This document shows, in pieces, positions 25,434 to 36,851 of a stretch of 60,823 bases of DNA. The stretch comes from Alphaproteobacteria bacterium (GTDB lineage Bacteria; Pseudomonadota; Alphaproteobacteria; CAAGCB01; CAG-977). The position numbers and the translations under genes are program-made. The notes under the pieces were generated by a model, which had not been told where the DNA came from, ran no database searches, and saw only the letters and a program-made list of their open reading frames with translations. Location of the stretch: the NCBI GenBank assembly GCA_024407875.1, contig JAKSVT010000011.1, forward strand, positions 1-60,823. Reading direction: 5' to 3'. The first letter of the stretch is position 1. Each line of letters starts with the position of its first letter.

Positions 25434-26447
25434 ATGTATGTTTTAGGAATAGAATCAAGTTGTGATGAAACTGCATGTGCAATAGTCGATGATAAAAAAA
25501 ATTTACTTTCAAGCGTTGTATGGACACAACCTGAACATACTGAATTCGGGGGAGTTGTCCCAGAAATTGCTGCTAGAGCCCATTTAGAAAAAATTCAATC
25601 AATTGTCAAAACAGCTTTAGATCAATCTAAACTTAATTTTTCAGATTTATCTGCTGTAGCTGCATCAGCTGGTCCAGGGCTTATTGGAGGTGTTATAGTT
25701 GGTGTAATGACAGCAAAAGCGATTGCTAGCGTACACAATATTCCTTTTATTGCAATCAATCATTTAGAAGCTCACTCATTAACGCCTCGTCTTGAAAAAG
25801 ATGTTCCTTTTCCTTACTTACTTTTGTTAACTTCTGGTGGTCATTGTCAAATATTAATTTGTTATGGTATCGGAAAATTTAAAAGATTGGGTGCCACTAT
25901 TGATGATAGTGCAGGAGAAGCTTTTGATAAAGTAGCTAAAATGATTGGATTAGGTTATCCTGGTGGTCCTAAAGTAGAAAAAGAAGCTAAAGAAGGCAAT
26001 CCTAAAGCTTACGATCTACCAAGACCAATGGTTGGAAAACCTGGCTGTGATTTATCATTTTCTGGTTTAAAAACTGCTGTTAGAAGAATTGTTGAAACAG
26101 GTGATTATAATACTCAAGATTTATGTGCTTCGTTCCAACAAGCTGTTTTAGATAGCTTATGTTCTAGATTAAAAAATGCTATTAAAATATTCAAAAAAGA
26201 ATGTCCAAATGGAACTAATATTGTAGTTGCTGGAGGCGTTGCTGCAAATCAAGCTTTACGCAGTGCAATTGAAAATTTAGCATCAAGATATGGTCTAAAA
26301 TTTAGTGCTCCACCTTTAAAATTATGCACGGATAACGGAGCTATGGTTGCTTGGGCCGGTATGGAACACCACTTATTAGGTGATTATAATAGTTTGGATT
26401 TTCAGCCTCGTCCTCGTTGGCCTTTAGATCCTAATACAAACAGATAA
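25434..26447 (+). CDS. tsaD: tRNA N6-threonylcarbamoyladenosine synthase subunit TsaD
   Basis: Transfers the threonylcarbamoyl group to A37 of ANN-decoding tRNAs, together with TsaB and TsaE. It starts with GIESSCDETACAIV. Metal-binding His residues lie in INHLEAHSLTPR, and SGGHCQ, DDSAGEAFDKVAKM and the late CTDNGAMVAWAG motif are all present. The ATG at 25434 gives the usual N terminus; a GTG three codons earlier is less likely. Its stop abuts the stop of the convergent MATE gene with no gap. Divergent from mic60. Confidence 0.97.
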   Translation: MYVLGIESSCDETACAIVDDKKNLLSSVVWTQPEHTEFGGVVPEIAARAHLEKIQSIVKTALDQSKLNFSDLSAVAASAGPGLIGGVIVGVMTAKAIASVHNIPFIAINHLEAHSLTPRLEKDVPFPYLLLLTSGGHCQILICYGIGKFKRLGATIDDSAGEAFDKVAKMIGLGYPGGPKVEKEAKEGNPKAYDLPRPMVGKPGCDLSFSGLKTAVRRIVETGDYNTQDLCASFQQAVLDSLCSRLKNAIKIFKKECPNGTNIVVAGGVAANQALRSAIENLASRYGLKFSAPPLKLCTDNGAMVAWAGMEHHLLGDYNSLDFQPRPRWPLDPNTNR

Positions 26448-27872
26448 TTAATCTTCAAAATTTACTTTTTTGCACATTCTTGCAAAACGATAAACTAGTG
26501 CAATTGATGAAAATGTACTAGCATAAATCATAGACCATACCATTCCTAAAATGCCATTATCAAACTTAAATACTATTAACCATACTAATGGCATCATTAT
26601 TAAAATAAATGATACGGCTTGAATTACTGTAGGAATAACAATATCAAGCATACCTCTTAAAATATTAACACATACTTGTTGTGTACCATCTACGATAGCA
26701 ATTAGACTGCACCACTTAATTAATACTACACAAGCTTCAATTAACTCAGGATCAGATGTATAAATACTTGTTATTAATTTAGGACAAATTAACAATACTA
26801 TCGCAGATAAAATCATAACTATTAGGTTAAAACCTAATCCTGACCATCCACTAATTTTTAAATACAGTTTAGACTTTTTGCCCATAGAAATACCAGTTAA
26901 TACACTAGATGCTGTTCCAATTCCTCCAGCTAAAACATAAATATTAGTAGAAACGCTGCTCATAATTGTAAAAGCAGCCAATGGAATAGTACCTAACCAA
27001 CCGGCCATAATATTTAAAAATGCATAAGAGCCTTCTTCAACACCTACAGCTAAAGAAGCCCCATAACCTAATTTACGCAGTTCCTTTGATGCTTCTTTAT
27101 CCTTTTTTGGTTTAACCCAAACACCAAATTCATCAGTATCATCAATACAGAATACGATGATAAACAATCCTATTGCTAATATAACTCTTATAAGTGTTGT
27201 AGATATTGCAGAGCCAACTGCACCCATTGCAGGAAACGCCCCATGTCCAAATACAAAAATATAATCCGTACCGATATTAATTAAATTTGCTAATATTGTT
27301 AAAACCATTCCTGGTACCGGACGTTTAGTGCCTTCTAAATACGAAGTTAAAGCAAAAGCAAACATTGCAAAAGGAATACCAATTGCATAAACTTGCAGAA
27401 CTCTTGCTGATCCATGAGCTAACTCAGGCTCTTGACCTATTAATTTCATAACAAATTCTGCAGGCAAGCTTAGAATCATTAAAACTACACTTATTTTAAG
27501 TGCATAAGGAATAGACCTTCTTAAAACTTGACCACAATCTCTATACTTACCTTGACCAAATGAATTAGCTGTTAAAATAATTGTTCCTTGCATCAATGCC
27601 ATAGCTATTGATAGCAATAAAACGTGAACTGTATTTGCAATACTTTGAAAACCCAGTTCTGTTGTTGAATAGTGCCCTACATAAATCGTATCGCACATAC
27701 TCATAGCAACCATTCCGACACGTGAAAGTACAACAGGGACTGCCAGTTTTACTGTGTCCCTGATTACTCGCAAAATCTTATATTTTAATAATCGCTGTTC
27801 ACTGCGCGGATGTCTTAAAATCTCAGATTTTTTGTCTTCTAATCGAAGTTTATGATATAACTCACTTCGCAA
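26448..27872 (-). CDS. MATE-family efflux transporter
   Basis: A 474-residue protein with about 12 membrane segments in two homologous halves. ANSFGQGKYRD and YLEGTKRPVPGMVLTILANLIN-type motifs identify a MATE exporter, which uses Na+ or H+ gradients to expel cationic drugs or metabolites. The start is a TTG with GGGG upstream, 10 bases after atpC, giving a charged N-terminal tail of about 35 residues. A later TTG (codon about 34) is an alternative. Position behind the F1 operon suggests read-through transcription. Confidence 0.9.
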   Translation of the reverse strand: MRSELYHKLRLEDKKSEILRHPRSEQRLLKYKILRVIRDTVKLAVPVVLSRVGMVAMSMCDTIYVGHYSTTELGFQSIANTVHVLLLSIAMALMQGTIILTANSFGQGKYRDCGQVLRRSIPYALKISVVLMILSLPAEFVMKLIGQEPELAHGSARVLQVYAIGIPFAMFAFALTSYLEGTKRPVPGMVLTILANLINIGTDYIFVFGHGAFPAMGAVGSAISTTLIRVILAIGLFIIVFCIDDTDEFGVWVKPKKDKEASKELRKLGYGASLAVGVEEGSYAFLNIMAGWLGTIPLAAFTIMSSVSTNIYVLAGGIGTASSVLTGISMGKKSKLYLKISGWSGLGFNLIVMILSAIVLLICPKLITSIYTSDPELIEACVVLIKWCSLIAIVDGTQQVCVNILRGMLDIVIPTVIQAVSFILIMMPLVWLIVFKFDNGILGMVWSMIYASTFSSIALVYRFARMCKKVNFED

Positions 27873-27882
27873 AAGACCCCAC

Positions 27883-28182
27883 TTAATTTGTATCGTTTTT
27901 CTTGGTTGGATTTACTAAAGTAATATCTTGAACTAATATTGTGCAGCCGTCTTCACGAATTTTTGCAATTCCTTCGGAAATATTATATTCAGATGTACCA
28001 TCATCATCAACCAATGTTAAAACGCCCGCTTTTAAAAGTTTTAAACAAGGTGCACGATTTAACAATACACTATAAGGTCCATCCACTGCTGGAATAATAA
28101 CCTGTGTAAATTCGCGTACCAAAAAAGGTTTATTTGGCAACAGGACTTTAACAAATATCGATGTATTTTGTTCAGCTTCCAT
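27883..28182 (-). CDS. atpC: F1 ATP synthase epsilon subunit, short form
   Basis: A 99-residue epsilon subunit, last gene of the F1 operon. The N-terminal beta-sandwich is present: a VDGPYSVLLNRAPCLKLLKAGVLTL-like region, shortened in quote to LLNRAPCLKLLKAG, and an ISEGIAKIREDGCTILV strand. The C-terminal two-helix hairpin that inhibits ATP hydrolysis in other bacteria is missing; family members usually have 130-140 residues. The first loop reads VDGPYSVLLNR, a divergent version of the usual GxxGxxGxLxxH. Confidence 0.9.
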   Translation of the reverse strand: MEAEQNTSIFVKVLLPNKPFLVREFTQVIIPAVDGPYSVLLNRAPCLKLLKAGVLTLVDDDGTSEYNISEGIAKIREDGCTILVQDITLVNPTKKNDTN

Positions 28183-28202
28183 AACTTACCTACAATTATT
28201 TA

Positions 28203-29654
<1,452 letters not shown>

Positions 29655-29692
29655 CTAAATACTTAAAAATCTCTTTTATGCAGTCCGTAGGC

Positions 29693-30841
29693 TTATAGCG
29701 CTTCCGCACCGGAAATAATTTCTGTTAATTCATTTGTAATTAAAGCTTGACGCTTTCTGTTATAAGACAATGTCAAATTATCAATAATGTCACCAGCGTT
29801 GTTTGTTGCATTATCCATTGCAGTCATTCTTGCACCGTGTTCAGCAGCACTTGATTGTAATGAAGACAAGAAAACTAATGTCGTTAAAACATTTGGCAAC
29901 AAAGCATTTAAAATATCAACAGGATTATTTGGTTCCAAATCGTATTCAACTGGATCAAAATCTGTTATATTTGAATTGATTTCACTGCTTAAAGCGTCTC
30001 TAACTTTCTTTGGACGATATTGTTGTGTATTTAAACTCATTGGTGCAGCTTTTGCTTTTTCACCATGAGCGACACCACCTACACCCATACCCATTGTTTT
30101 TGTTCTTGAATCAACTGAACTTGGACGACTAATTCTCAATTCGCCGCCTTCACTAGCATCTACATCAAAACCATAAACTTTTTCACCTGTATATTCTGAA
30201 ACAGCATCAGATGTCTTAATAGGTACTATAGGTCTAATACGTACTTCTTGAGAAATTGCACTATTAAAGTGGTTATATACGATTGAAGCAGAATCTATTT
30301 CTTTATTCATAAATCTTGTTACAATCTCATTAGCAACTTTATTAGCTTCTTCATGTTGTTCATTTGTGTCAACTTTTGATGAGAAAGTAGCAACAATTTG
30401 ATCACCAAATTGTCCACGCAACATTTCTGCACCCTTAGAACCAACACAAATAATTTGAACTTTACGGCCCTTTTCTTGCAAGAATTTAATAAATTGAGTA
30501 GCCTTTTTAGCAACGTTTATATTAAATCCACCGCACAAACCTCTTGATGAAGTATAAACAATCACCAAATGGTTTTGATCACTTTCATGACCTTTTGCTA
30601 ATTCTGGAATTTCATATCTAGGCTTCAAACCTTTAGCTTCATCAATTTCATTCCAGTACAGGATTATACGGCTCAAGCGTTTCATTATACGCATCAATGA
30701 TGCTGTATAATACCCAGCTTCTCCGGTTGCCTCTTGGGCTTGGCGTAAACGGGCAGCAGACATCATTTTCATCGCAGAAGTAATCTTTCTGGTTGATTTA
30801 ACTGATGCAATACGTGTCCTTAATTCGCGTAAATTAGCCAT
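29693..30841 (-). CDS. atpG: F1 ATP synthase gamma subunit with insertion
   Basis: Central rotor shaft of F1, 382 residues against the usual 285-295. The N-terminal helix (LRELRTRIASVKSTRKITSAMKMMSAARL) and C-terminal helix (NRKRQALITNELTEIISGAEAL) are typical and long runs are quoted here only in part: TRKITSAMKMMSAA and RQALITNELTEI. The extra length sits in the globular domain. Residues 211-295, between PIVPIKT and FDPVEYDLEP, form a Gly/Ser- and charge-rich insert. A smaller insert is near 62-90. Both termini being intact shows the gene is functional and not a fusion artefact. Confidence 0.95.
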   Translation of the reverse strand: MANLRELRTRIASVKSTRKITSAMKMMSAARLRQAQEATGEAGYYTASLMRIMKRLSRIILYWNEIDEAKGLKPRYEIPELAKGHESDQNHLVIVYTSSRGLCGGFNINVAKKATQFIKFLQEKGRKVQIICVGSKGAEMLRGQFGDQIVATFSSKVDTNEQHEEANKVANEIVTRFMNKEIDSASIVYNHFNSAISQEVRIRPIVPIKTSDAVSEYTGEKVYGFDVDASEGGELRISRPSSVDSRTKTMGMGVGGVAHGEKAKAAPMSLNTQQYRPKKVRDALSSEINSNITDFDPVEYDLEPNNPVDILNALLPNVLTTLVFLSSLQSSAAEHGARMTAMDNATNNAGDIIDNLTLSYNRKRQALITNELTEIISGAEAL

Positions 30842-30852
30842 TTAAAAAACCT

Positions 30853-32394
30853 TTATTTGAATTTTTTAATAAAGTCATCCAAGAAATATCTTAAATCATC
30901 TTCTGCATCAGGCGTTAATGTCTTTTCTACACGAATCGATTCAAATACATCTGGACATGATTGATGTGCACCTTCAAGCATTTCTTTTTCAAAGCCAGCA
31001 ATCTTTTCAATTGGCATTTCATCCAAATATCCACGAATACCAGCGTAAATAGAAACAACTTCATCTTCAACAGGCATTGGAGCATATTGTTTTTGCTTCA
31101 ATAATTCTGTTAATCTTGCACCACGAGACAACAATTTTTGTGTTGCTGGATCCAAATCTGATGCGAATTGAGAGAATGCAGCCATTTCACGATATTGAGC
31201 TAATTCCAATTTAATTGAACCAGCAACTTGTTTCATAGCTTTAATTTGAGCTGCAGAACCCACACGTGATACTGAAATACCAACGTTAACAGCAGGACGA
31301 ATACCTTGATAGAACAATGAGCTTTCCAAGAAGATTTGACCATCTGTAATAGAAATAACGTTAGTAGGAATGTATGCAGAAACGTCGCCTGCTTGTGTTT
31401 CAATAACAGGAAGAGCTGTCAAAGATCCACCACCTAATTCGTCATTCATCTTAGCAGCACGTTCTAGTAAACGTGAATGTAAGTAGAAAACATCGCCAGG
31501 GAAAGCTTCACGACCAGGTGGACGACGAAGTAACAATGACAATTGACGATATGCTGTTGCTTGTTTTGACAAGTCATCATAGAAAATAACAGCATGCATT
31601 CCGTTATCACGGAAGAATTCACCCATTGCACAACCTGTATATGGTGCAATGTACTGCAAAGGAGCAGATTCTGAAGCTGTTGCTGATACAATAATTGTAT
31701 AGTCCATTGCTCCATATTGTTCCAATGTATGCATAACTTGAGCTACAGTTGAACGTTTTTGACCAACAGCAACGTAGATGCAGAACATCTTTTCTTTATC
31801 GGATTTAGCTTTATCATTTAAAGCTTTTTGGTTCAAAATCGTATCCAAAATAATAGCTGTTTTACCTGTTTGACGATCGCCAATAATCAATTCACGTTGA
31901 CCACGTCCAATAGGAATCAAAGCATCAATAGCTTTTAAACCTGTTTGTAATGGTTCATGAACACTCTTACGAGCAATAATTCCAGGAGCTTTAATATCAA
32001 CTGGACGATATTCGTCAGCTTCAATTGCGCCTTTACCATCAATTGGGTTACCCAATGCATCTACTACACGACCTAACAAAGCCTTTCCTACAGGTGTTGA
32101 TACAATCTTGCCTGTTCTAGAAGCTTTATCACCTTCATGAATAGAACTATCAGAACCAAATACAACAGCACCTACGGAATCATTTTCCAAGTTAAGAGCC
32201 ATACCTTTAGTTCCGCTGGCAAATTCAATCATTTCACCTGCTTGAATATTGTCTAAGCCATAAACTTTAGCAATACCATCACCTACGGATAAAACGCGAC
32301 CTACTTCGCTCTTTTCTCCGTTTTGGCCTTCGTAGTTTGCAATTTTTTCTTTTAATAAAGCAGAGATTTCCGTTGCTTTCAAGTTAACACTCAT
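30853..32394 (-). CDS. atpA: F1 ATP synthase alpha subunit
   Basis: Regulatory nucleotide-binding subunit of F1, 513 residues, normal length. It contains the P-loop GDRQTGKT (about 172-179), [23 protein letters not shown] in the known position (short form [16 protein letters not shown]) and the [11 protein letters not shown] motif. Its start overlaps the atpH stop by 4 bases, and atpG follows after 11 bases, so the operon is tightly coupled. Confidence 0.98.
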   Translation of the reverse strand: MSVNLKATEISALLKEKIANYEGQNGEKSEVGRVLSVGDGIAKVYGLDNIQAGEMIEFASGTKGMALNLENDSVGAVVFGSDSSIHEGDKASRTGKIVSTPVGKALLGRVVDALGNPIDGKGAIEADEYRPVDIKAPGIIARKSVHEPLQTGLKAIDALIPIGRGQRELIIGDRQTGKTAIILDTILNQKALNDKAKSDKEKMFCIYVAVGQKRSTVAQVMHTLEQYGAMDYTIIVSATASESAPLQYIAPYTGCAMGEFFRDNGMHAVIFYDDLSKQATAYRQLSLLLRRPPGREAFPGDVFYLHSRLLERAAKMNDELGGGSLTALPVIETQAGDVSAYIPTNVISITDGQIFLESSLFYQGIRPAVNVGISVSRVGSAAQIKAMKQVAGSIKLELAQYREMAAFSQFASDLDPATQKLLSRGARLTELLKQKQYAPMPVEDEVVSIYAGIRGYLDEMPIEKIAGFEKEMLEGAHQSCPDVFESIRVEKTLTPDAEDDLRYFLDDFIKKFK

Positions 32395-32951
32395 GCCTTC
32401 TTCCCTTTCATCGCCAAGGCTATATTTTCCAATTGTTTCTTAATAGAAACATCGACCAATACTGATCCTACTTGAACAGATATACCACCAATTAAATCAG
32501 GATTGACCTTTTCAGATAATCTTATTTCTTTATGATAAATACCATCCAAAACTTTAACCAAATGTTCTCTATCATCTTTTTCCATAGCAATTGCTGTTTC
32601 AACTAATACGTCTAAAACGCCATTAGCTTCATCAACCATTTTTTCAAAACTTTTTGCTATATCAAAACAAATCTCTGTACGTTCATTTTCGCATAGCAAA
32701 CAAAGCAAATTAGTAACAATCTTAGATACACCCATCTTTTCCGCTACTAATACTAACGCGTCATTGCGAACTTTTTTATCCATTACAGGAGATTCAAAAA
32801 CATTTTTAAATTCTTTAGATTCTTCAGCAAGCTTAACTATTTCGTTAATTTCATCACGAACGTTATTCAAGCATTTCTGCTCTTGAGCTTCCATAAACAA
32901 AGCCTTTGCATAACGCTTTGCTAAATCTTCTTTACTGACTTTATTTGACAT
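32391..32951 (-). CDS. atpH: F1 ATP synthase delta subunit
   Basis: Stator subunit linking the alpha3beta3 head to F0 b subunits, 186 residues, normal length. It starts with an [15 protein letters not shown] helix and carries [25 protein letters not shown]-type C-terminal motif (here shortened: [13 protein letters not shown]). It is the first gene of the operon atpHAGDC. A weak promoter-like pair may lie in the 180-bp gap upstream, but no convincing one was fixed. Confidence 0.95.
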   Translation of the reverse strand: MSNKVSKEDLAKRYAKALFMEAQEQKCLNNVRDEINEIVKLAEESKEFKNVFESPVMDKKVRNDALVLVAEKMGVSKIVTNLLCLLCENERTEICFDIAKSFEKMVDEANGVLDVLVETAIAMEKDDREHLVKVLDGIYHKEIRLSEKVNPDLIGGISVQVGSVLVDVSIKKQLENIALAMKGKKA

Positions 32952-33078
32952 TTTCCCGATTATTCCGTTTTAAATATCATACTTATTCCTATACTTTTAT
33001 AACCTTTCTATATAAAAAATCAAACTTTTTTTATAAAACCATAAGAAAAAACCACGCTTTTTGAATTTTTTAGAACAA

Positions 33079-33110
33079 AAATTTAGCCACTGTAAAAAGT
33101 GGCTAAATTT
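33079..33110. terminator. Rho-independent terminator-like hairpin
   Basis: Perfect 13-bp inverted repeat AAATTTAGCCACT (33079-33091) / AGTGGCTAAATTT (33098-33110) with a 6-base loop. It sits 24 bases downstream of the stop of the 704-residue gene on the minus strand and is followed there by TTTTG. It separates the second T4SS islet from the atp operon. Confidence 0.8.
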
Positions 33111-33133
33111 CTTAATTTTAAACAAATACTATC

Positions 33134-35248
33134 TTATTGTGGAGTAATCTTATTAGAATTTGTCCAATCAACAACAACAGGACATCCAACTTTAACTTCA
33201 CGTCCTTCGTCTTTTTCTTTTGCTTCAGCTTCGACTAATTCTTGTGCCTTAGCATCTGCAACAGCAGTATTGATTTCATCTTTAACATTAGATTTTTCAA
33301 TCAATTCACGATTTACTGGAACATAATGATCTTTATCTAATTCTAAGCCCTGCATTAACAAATCTTCTTTAACTAAGTTCTTATCAATAGAACCAAAAAT
33401 TGATTTGCCATACTTAGCTTTATAGTCCTTGATCATTTTTCTAGCAGAATTAATCTTTTCTTTTTCTAATTTAACTAAATCTGTTTTCAATTTTTCCAAT
33501 ACACCTGACTTTTGTAATGCAAGATCTTTACTTACTTCATAGTCAACTTTTAATAAGGATTGTACTGTATTTAAATTCATTTCTTCTAATGATTGTTCAG
33601 CATTTTCCTTAATAGGTAATTGTTGTTCAATTGATTCACGTAATGCAATGTTATTGCTATAACGGTTTTCTAACAATGGAATTGGTAAATTTGGCTTACC
33701 TTTCTTATCCTTTGTTATTACGTCGTCTTCTTTACTTAAATCATATGATTTTGGACGATAACGTACAGATTTTCCTTTTTGTTCAACCATCGCACTAAAG
33801 TTTGTGTTTTCAAATAAACCATTGAAACCATATTCATTTGAATCAATATTCATATAACCCAACATCTTTACCCATGGTTCTGGAACATCAGAAAGAATTT
33901 CTGGCACTTCTTGATTTACACCACCGATATACAATGATTCATACATTGGAGGTAATGGTGCTGATGGTAAATATGGAGCTTTTAAGAATTCAGACTTTTG
34001 AACAATCGCAAGAGCTTTTGTATTGTTTTTAATTAAGTCTAAACCAACAATAGCAGCAACATAAGCTTGGTGCATTTCATATAAACGGCCTGAATTTACA
34101 CGTGTACAACTTAAGCCTTTGCCACACCATCTTTCATCAGCAGTTTTTCCTGATGTAAAATCTGCGTGTTCATGAGCTAAATTAATATCTTCTTTTCCTA
34201 CATAGTTATCTGCTGGCAAATAAGATCCGCCCATTTTTTCATCAACACGTGGTTCTGCCATATCAGCAAAAGCATTTGCTAATTTTTGTCTGTTTGATAA
34301 AAGAGGAATGCCTCCTGTTGCACTACCTGATGCTCTATTAGACATTGTGCCTAACAATTGTGTACGCATTTCTTTATATTTTTCTTTTAAATATGCATCA
34401 TATACTCTCTTTTGGTCATTCCAAGGTTGGAATTTCTTTGATGGAGTACCATAGTTTTTAGTATTTGCATAAAGATCTCTTAAAATATAATATCCAACAT
34501 CCCATTTCAATTTAGCATAAGCTTTTGCATCTGACATATCAGCATCTTCACCTGATTGGGCTTGTGATTCTTTTTCAACAGCATCCTTATTTTTGTTAAT
34601 AGAATCACTTGTTGAAGCTGTATGTGCATCAATTTCTGCTTCTGTTTGGAATGTTGTAGCTTCTACACTGTCTTCATCAACTTCAGATGATGTTGTAACT
34701 TTAGAACTTTCAACTAAAGAATTTGCTCTTAAAGCTGTCATTTCTTTTTGATTTACAACACCTGCCAATTTTGTTTCTAAACTGATGAGCTTTTGCTTGC
34801 TCTCATTAGAATCAGAATCTAAATAATTAGCAGCTTCACCTAAGATATCTTTGTAAATGCTGTATGCATAATCTGATGTATTTTTCCAAACTTCTTCACC
34901 GTTAGAAAAAACGCCTTTAAACAAATTAGCATTACAACTATTATTGTTCTTTAAAGCTAAATCTAATCTATTATAGTATTCAATTTCAGACATATGTTTA
35001 TCAATGCTTTTTCTTAATTCAGGAAAGCTTTGAATTGTCTTATGAATACTTACAGCTTTATCAATTTCTGCTTTAATTGCATTAAATTCTTTGTATTGAA
35101 CATAATTAGGATCAGCAGGGCTTATTTTAGTTTCAGCTTTATTAAAACCTTTTACAGCACATTGTCCTTCAACAGGAAGCATCATAGCAATGCCTGTTAA
35201 CATAGTAAATGCCAATAAATTCTTTTTAAACTTCTTACTAATTGTCAT
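33134..35248 (-). CDS. Large secreted protein of T4SS islet, unknown function
   Basis: A 704-residue protein with a signal peptide ending near EGQCA (about residue 31). The mature part is mostly helical and hydrophilic with many Lys/Glu/Asn, and contains Cys pairs in RWCGKGLSCTR (about 380). No membrane segment follows the signal, so it is periplasmic or exported. No family was recognised. It is the last gene of a five-gene set of secreted proteins whose first members look like VirB5/TrbJ, so a role as pilus-tip, adhesin or chaperone-like T4SS component is inferred. GGGGAG stands 9 bases before the ATG. Confidence 0.6.
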   Translation of the reverse strand: MTISKKFKKNLLAFTMLTGIAMMLPVEGQCAVKGFNKAETKISPADPNYVQYKEFNAIKAEIDKAVSIHKTIQSFPELRKSIDKHMSEIEYYNRLDLALKNNNSCNANLFKGVFSNGEEVWKNTSDYAYSIYKDILGEAANYLDSDSNESKQKLISLETKLAGVVNQKEMTALRANSLVESSKVTTSSEVDEDSVEATTFQTEAEIDAHTASTSDSINKNKDAVEKESQAQSGEDADMSDAKAYAKLKWDVGYYILRDLYANTKNYGTPSKKFQPWNDQKRVYDAYLKEKYKEMRTQLLGTMSNRASGSATGGIPLLSNRQKLANAFADMAEPRVDEKMGGSYLPADNYVGKEDINLAHEHADFTSGKTADERWCGKGLSCTRVNSGRLYEMHQAYVAAIVGLDLIKNNTKALAIVQKSEFLKAPYLPSAPLPPMYESLYIGGVNQEVPEILSDVPEPWVKMLGYMNIDSNEYGFNGLFENTNFSAMVEQKGKSVRYRPKSYDLSKEDDVITKDKKGKPNLPIPLLENRYSNNIALRESIEQQLPIKENAEQSLEEMNLNTVQSLLKVDYEVSKDLALQKSGVLEKLKTDLVKLEKEKINSARKMIKDYKAKYGKSIFGSIDKNLVKEDLLMQGLELDKDHYVPVNRELIEKSNVKDEINTAVADAKAQELVEAEAKEKDEGREVKVGCPVVVDWTNSNKITPQ

Positions 35249-35263
35249 TACTTAATCTCCCCA

Positions 35264-36031
35264 TTAATTACCTAAAATAGATTCATTCAAATAAGGTTTT
35301 GCTTTTGAAATTTTAAGCATAGAATCCATTTGTAAAGCAACTGCTTGTAATTGAGTTTCTAAAACCATTAATTGATATTCTAAAATTTGAGCATCAAAGT
35401 TAGCTCTTTGGCTTTGATTTAAGTCTGATGATGATCCCATTTTGTTTTGGATTTCTTCAGCATTTTGAACTAAAGTTTCCATTTGAGCTTCAATAATTGC
35501 ATATGTACTGAGTGCATCAACCATATTATTTAGCTCAAATTGCTTACGATAGTACTCTAACAAAGCTCTAGAGCTTTCAGACATTCCTTCTCCAGAAGCT
35601 TCACGTGGTCTAATAAACAACTTTTCAATTGTCTTAGCAATTTCTAAAGGATCTTTAGAATCATGCAATGCAGGGAAAGCTTCCATTACAGAAACAGCTT
35701 CTTCACTCTTTGCACTCATTAAACCACTAACATTTTTGAGTTTAGCCAATCCTGATAATGAAGGTTTTTGACCTGAACGGATTTTTTGTAATTGTTCTTC
35801 CAACTGTTCTTGTAAAATGGTTTGAGCCTTCTTTTGTAAAGCTGCAGGAACATGAGGGATAACAGCTGGTAAAGCTGCAATATCCAAAACAGGAAGCCCC
35901 GGCGTTGCTTTCAAAATCATTTGGAACCAACAAATAGGATTCAACGGATTACATGCATGAGCCTTTATTGGACTAAGAATAAAAACTAGAGCAAAAGCAA
36001 ATGCAATTTTTTTCATAGTAAGTTTTCTCAT
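35264..36031 (-). CDS. Secreted VirB5/TrbJ-like protein 4
   Basis: A 255-residue exported helical protein. The signal peptide ends near KAHA-CN (about 26). After it come CNPLNPICWF, with two Cys, and then an LPVLDIAALPAVIPHVP segment like the proximal part of VirB5/TrbJ proteins. The rest is long helices rich in Gln/Glu. AAAGGA before the ATG supports the start with MRKLT. It is the most divergent of four tandem copies, and could also be an unrelated periplasmic partner. Confidence 0.5.
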   Translation of the reverse strand: MRKLTMKKIAFAFALVFILSPIKAHACNPLNPICWFQMILKATPGLPVLDIAALPAVIPHVPAALQKKAQTILQEQLEEQLQKIRSGQKPSLSGLAKLKNVSGLMSAKSEEAVSVMEAFPALHDSKDPLEIAKTIEKLFIRPREASGEGMSESSRALLEYYRKQFELNNMVDALSTYAIIEAQMETLVQNAEEIQNKMGSSSDLNQSQRANFDAQILEYQLMVLETQLQAVALQMDSMLKISKAKPYLNESILGN

Positions 36032-36046
36032 ATTCTTATTCCTTTA

Positions 36047-36832
36047 CTAAAAATCTACATCAGCTTCTGAAGTAATATTTTGTAAAACTTCAGCACTAGG
36101 TTTTTTATATCCTAATACAGGTTGAGCTGTTAAACTGGTTGCAATAGAACTTTCTGCTTCCGTTACTATCAAGAGTAATTGACTTAAACGTTGGAAGTTT
36201 GCAGCCATTGTAACTGTTGTATTTGCGTTATATGCGTCTTGTAAAGATTCACTCTTTTCAATTGCACTTTTAATTTGCTCATCCCACTTCTTTCTATTTT
36301 CTTCATCAGCGAAAATATAACTTAAAGATCTTGTGTTAGATTTACTTATTACATATCTTTCATATGCTTTACGTAATTCCAAGATATTTGTTTTTTCTTC
36401 GTCTGAAATACTTGATCTTCCAATTCTGAAGAATTGTTTCAAATAATCTTTGTTAACTTCAGATAAAGAACCATTATTTTTTGCTGTTTTTTCAAATTTG
36501 AAATCATCAGGAGAAAATGCAGATCCTGCAGAACCACCTATTTTTCCGCCTTTTACAGATAATGTTTTACCAAATGATTGGCCAAAAACTTTTCCGCCTT
36601 TAAGCATATCGCCTAAATTACCAGCTTTAATTGATTCTATTTTTTCTTTAATTTCTTTAACTGTAGTCAGTTTTTCTTTAATTGGTTGAAAACGACCTAC
36701 TAATCCCATAACGTACTCTAATGTTTTAGAAATATCGAAAATAGGATAACCTGCACTAGCCTTTGAAGGATTAAGCGTTACTGTTCCAAACGCTAGAGCA
36801 CTTAATACTAATATTTTTTTAGAAATCATCAT
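36047..36832 (-). CDS. Secreted VirB5/TrbJ-like protein 3
   Basis: A 261-residue exported helical protein. A signal peptide ends near KASA-GY, followed directly by PIFDISKTLEYVMGLVGRF, comparable to the IPAIDVGNL and following helix of copy 1. The chosen ATG at 36832 (followed by a second ATG) has GGGGAG nine bases upstream. An in-frame start 75 bases earlier would overlap the upstream gene and place a non-signal segment first, so it is rejected. VirB5 family members are minor pilins at the T4SS pilus tip. Confidence 0.55.
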   Translation of the reverse strand: MMISKKILVLSALAFGTVTLNPSKASAGYPIFDISKTLEYVMGLVGRFQPIKEKLTTVKEIKEKIESIKAGNLGDMLKGGKVFGQSFGKTLSVKGGKIGGSAGSAFSPDDFKFEKTAKNNGSLSEVNKDYLKQFFRIGRSSISDEEKTNILELRKAYERYVISKSNTRSLSYIFADEENRKKWDEQIKSAIEKSESLQDAYNANTTVTMAANFQRLSQLLLIVTEAESSIATSLTAQPVLGYKKPSAEVLQNITSEADVDF

Positions 36833-36851
36833 ATCAGTTCTCCCCTCATCC

